Positions 13,362-15,775 of a stretch of 15,775 bases of DNA are shown piece after piece (the stretch's first letter is position 1; the number at the start of each line of letters is the position of its first letter). Source of the stretch: JBEKCP01 sp050014815 (GTDB taxonomy: Bacteria > Planctomycetota > Planctomycetia > Pirellulales > Thermoguttaceae); contig JBEKCP010000059.1 of NCBI GenBank assembly GCA_050014815.1, positions 1 to 15,775 on the forward strand. The letters run 5' to 3'. The position numbers and the translations under genes are program-made. Under the pieces are notes generated by a model that worked only from the letters and a program-made list of their open reading frames with translations, did no database searches and had not been told where the DNA came from.

Positions 13362-14573
13362 ATGGCGTTACTTCTGCGTCTGGTCGCGATTTTCACAGTG
13401 CTTATCTCGGCGCTAGGCGCGGTGCGCGCCGCGGCGGGGGTGGTGGTGCTGGACAACTGGACGCCCGGCGACGTGGAGTTCACGATCCGCCAGACCGACG
13501 GCCGGGAGTGGCGCTATACGCTCTCGCACGGCGACCTCGTGCCGATCCCGGCCGCCGGAGAGCTGGGAATCACGTTCGAGTCCGACGGCCGGCCTTGCCA
13601 CCAGGTGATGCAGGCCAACACGATCTGCTGCTTTGCGGGCCGTGAGAAGCACCTGGAGCTGGCCGAGCTGAAACCGCCCTTGGTCGAGGGCAATGCCGCG
13701 GCGGAGGCGAAGCCCGGCCCCGCAGCCCGCGGGGCCCCGGCGAGCCACCCGGCCGCACCAACCGATCCCATCCTGACGATCCCCGTCATGATCTTCGCCG
13801 ACAGCAATGAGCCGCTGGCCCAGGCCCCCTGGGAAAAACAGATCCGCGCCCGATTGGCCGACGCCTCGAAGATTTTCGAGCACCACTGCCGGGTCCGCTT
13901 CGAGCCGGCGGCGGCGGGCAGGTGGCAGACCGACCCGCACGTGTTTGTCTTCGGGAAGTCGCTGGACGAGTTCATGACCCACGCCTCCGTCAAGCCGCCC
14001 GCCCGCATCGCCATCGGGTTCACCAGCCGGTACCAGTGGGTGCCGGGAGAGGTTCACCTGGGGGGCACCCGGGGGCCGTTCTTCCCGTACATCCTGATCC
14101 GCAACGCGATGCCGGGGGTCAGCGAGCCGGAACGGCTCGAGGTCCTGGTCCACGAGCTGGGCCACTACCTCGGCGCGGTCCACGTGCCGCACAGCACCTC
14201 GGTAATGCGGCCGATCCTCGGGGATCAGAAGTCGCGGCTCCGCAGTTTCCGCATCCGGTTCGACGGGCCCAACACGCTGGCCATGTACCTGGTGGCGGAA
14301 GAGATGCGGATCCATCCGATCACGAGCCTTTCGCAGCTTTCGCCCGAGCGGAAGGCGGCGCTGCGGGGCGTCTACGCGGCCATCATCCAGGCGATGCCCA
14401 AGGACTCCACGGCACAAGAGTACCTGACGATGCTCAACGGCGGGGTCCCGGGCATGCAGCCGGCCCCGCCGCCCCGCGCGCCCGGCACCCGCAGCTTTCT
14501 GCCGCCGAGCGCGGACCGGCGTGCGTCGTACCCCAGCGGGACTTGGCCTCCGGGCATGAGTCATCCCGGCTAG
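13362..14573 (+). CDS. Secreted metzincin-type zinc metalloprotease
   Basis: A 403-residue protein with a signal peptide (hydrophobic MALLLRLVAIFTVLISAL, cut near residue 23). Residues 24-105 form an N-terminal domain of unknown family with a cysteine cluster (PCHQVMQANTICCF). A linker rich in Ala and Pro follows (about 110-132), then the protease domain. The zinc motif is H264-E265-x2-H268-x5-H274, and the downstream SVM (M282) is a plausible Met-turn; together these define metzincins, matrixin-like. Such enzymes cleave proteins outside the cytoplasm. The last 40 residues are Pro-rich and may be unstructured. GGAAG at 13350-13354 precedes ATG 13362. The spacing from the HExxH to the Met-turn is short, as in archaemetzincin-like or minimal matrixins. 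Substrate unknown; possible role in cell-surface turnover. Confidence 0.8.
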   Translation: MALLLRLVAIFTVLISALGAVRAAAGVVVLDNWTPGDVEFTIRQTDGREWRYTLSHGDLVPIPAAGELGITFESDGRPCHQVMQANTICCFAGREKHLELAELKPPLVEGNAAAEAKPGPAARGAPASHPAAPTDPILTIPVMIFADSNEPLAQAPWEKQIRARLADASKIFEHHCRVRFEPAAAGRWQTDPHVFVFGKSLDEFMTHASVKPPARIAIGFTSRYQWVPGEVHLGGTRGPFFPYILIRNAMPGVSEPERLEVLVHELGHYLGAVHVPHSTSVMRPILGDQKSRLRSFRIRFDGPNTLAMYLVAEEMRIHPITSLSQLSPERKAALRGVYAAIIQAMPKDSTAQEYLTMLNGGVPGMQPAPPPRAPGTRSFLPPSADRRASYPSGTWPPGMSHPG

Positions 14574-14867
14574 GGCGGGCCCGGCGAGGCTGCATCTTTA
14601 GCGGCCGCGTGACAAGGCAGCACGGCCAACCTACAGCCAGGAATGGCCGCTGGGCCTTTCGGGGGGTGGGCACGTTGCCCCGAATTTGGAGCTTTCTTGC
14701 GCGTGGCGGTGCGAGGCGGCTTGACTTCCTTGGGCGGCCAGTTCAGACTAACGGCAGCGCAGTTCACACCTGCCTGCTGAACAGAGGGTATGGCGCGCGC
14801 AGTTCCGCCGATGGGCCTTGGGCTTTCTTACTCAGGCGGGCGAAATTGGGACGAGATGGAGGAACTA
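14574..14867. other. Intergenic region of 294 bp before the edge ATPase gene
   Basis: No gene recognised. A TTGACT at 14721-14726 could be a -35 box, with only a weak CAGACT 17 bases on. No repeat seen elsewhere in the window recurs here and no clear terminator follows the protease. Confidence 0.55.
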
Positions 14868-15775
14868 ATGAAGCTCTTAAGCCTCAAATCGCTACGCTAC
14901 CGTAGCCTGCGCGATGAAACTATCCCCCTGACCGACCTGAACCTTTTCATTGGAACAAACGCCTCGGGGAAGAGCACTGTGCTCGACGCTCTTCGCTTCC
15001 TCCACGAAGGAGTGCAAGAACGCGATTTCAGGGCGCCGGTTTTCTCGCGCGGCGGCATTGTCCACCTCGCATGGAAGGGTGAGGACGCGCAACAGGTTCA
15101 ACTCCTCACGCGCCTGGAAGACGACGGCAAGAAATACGAATGGTCGGTCCGCCTTACGAAGGGTTGGCACGAGTTTTCGGTCCAAGAGGATCTCTCCGAG
15201 GTGCGCCAACCCGATCCACCGTCCCAATTGCTGTCGGCAAATAACGGCACGGGCTGGTGGTGGTCCGGCCAAAAGGGGGAGCGCGTCTTGTTGAAGCAAG
15301 AGCCGACGGCCTGCGCACTGGCTGCCGCGGCAGCGGACGCGTCGTTTCCAGCGCGAGGTATCGCAGAGTTCGTGAGCCGGTGGGGATTCTTCGATCCAAA
15401 CCCCTTCTTGCTCCGGCGCGGCTGGAGCGGCTTAGATTCGTCGAGCTTCGACCCATATGGTCGAAACCTCGCCGAGAGGCTGTTTGCCCTCAGCAAGTCT
15501 TCGCCAAACATCCTCGCTCAGATTGTTGCGGCAACTCAGTCCGTCTTGGGATTACCCTCCAAGATCGAACCCCGCGAGTCCGAGGATCGCTTTTACTTTG
15601 TCCAATCGGAGCCTGGGTTGCAGTACCCAGTCCACCAAATGGGGGTCTCAAGTGGCACGCTGCGAATCTTGGCGCTCATGACCGCGCTTTTTGGCGAGCC
15701 CGGAAGCAACTTGATCGGAATCGAGGAGCCCGAAAACCATGTCCATCCGACCGCGTTGACTTGCTTCGCCGAGTA
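14868..15775 (+). CDS. SMC/OLD-like AAA ATPase (AAA_21-type), partial at right edge
   Basis: The open frame runs from ATG 14868 off the right edge; 302 codons are visible. GGAGG (14858-14862) is a strong ribosome-binding site. The N-terminus reads LLSLKSLRYRSLRDETIPL, typical of ABC-type ATPases of the COG4637/AAA_21 kind. It carries Walker A G29-T-N-A-S-G-K35-S-T, a signature-like VSSGTLRIL (S261-S262-G263) and Walker B LIGIEEPENHVHP (E286, E287), separated by a short middle region rather than a coiled coil. Relatives of this size are often encoded beside a DUF4276 gene or nuclease and occur in anti-phage islands; the partner would lie outside the window. Codons such as CTT, ATT, GGA and ACA look more frequent than in the neighbouring genes, hinting at a different origin. 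Family confident, role inferred. Confidence 0.85.
   Translation, partial: MKLLSLKSLRYRSLRDETIPLTDLNLFIGTNASGKSTVLDALRFLHEGVQERDFRAPVFSRGGIVHLAWKGEDAQQVQLLTRLEDDGKKYEWSVRLTKGWHEFSVQEDLSEVRQPDPPSQLLSANNGTGWWWSGQKGERVLLKQEPTACALAAAAADASFPARGIAEFVSRWGFFDPNPFLLRRGWSGLDSSSFDPYGRNLAERLFALSKSSPNILAQIVAATQSVLGLPSKIEPRESEDRFYFVQSEPGLQYPVHQMGVSSGTLRILALMTALFGEPGSNLIGIEEPENHVHPTALTCFAE

Overview
The window looks like chromosomal DNA of a high-GC member of the Planctomycetota, probably Pirellulales-like. The evidence is indirect: an LPS/outer-membrane gene set beside MauG-type cytochromes and a secreted metzincin, a UROD-like methyltransferase-fold enzyme, TPR proteins, and several palindromic intergenic repeat families (CGTTCCCACG...CGTGGGAACG, AGCCCGAAGCGC...GCGCTTCGGGCT, GTCGCTACGCGAC) that I remember from planctomycete genomes. 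The phylum call is inference; no rRNA or marker gene is present.

Layout. 1-805: a leftward pair, a five-helix membrane protein followed by a ferredoxin that runs off the left edge, with a recognisable promoter. 831-2252: a hairpin-rich repeat and a major facilitator transporter. 2253-2770: an intergenic stretch made mostly of hairpin repeats. 2771-4803: a secreted diheme cytochrome c peroxidase-like protein and a rubrerythrin in one operon, pairing periplasmic and cytoplasmic peroxide defence. 4804-8862: a hairpin, two possible promoters, a large LptD/OstA-like outer-membrane protein and a diacylglycerol-kinase-family protein. 8940-9275: a small leftward TPR protein. 9457-10826: lpxA, then a DUF4160/DUF2442 pair that resembles a toxin-antitoxin module. 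10843-12939: a leftward pair, a UROD-superfamily enzyme followed by a zinc-ribbon TPR protein. 13074-13154: a long-armed hairpin element. 13362-14573: a secreted HExxHxxGxxH metalloprotease. 14868-15775: an SMC/OLD-like ATPase cut by the right edge.

The central block (LptD-like, DgkA family, LpxA) makes sense as lipid A synthesis, lipid recycling and LPS insertion. The most interesting signal is at the 5' end of the LptD-like gene. A 22-bp-armed palindromic element sits just before the signal-peptide core, and no ATG, GTG or TTG exists in the coding frame between position 5093 and the middle of that signal peptide. ATGs upstream of the element are in a different frame, and that frame would join the coding frame if an insertion of about 61 bp were removed. 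This is consistent with repeat insertion into the start region of an envelope gene. Other points of note are an unusual DgkA active-site motif, the peroxidase's long N-terminal extension, the DUF4160/DUF2442 pair and the edge ATPase, which may belong to an accessory or defence module outside the window.
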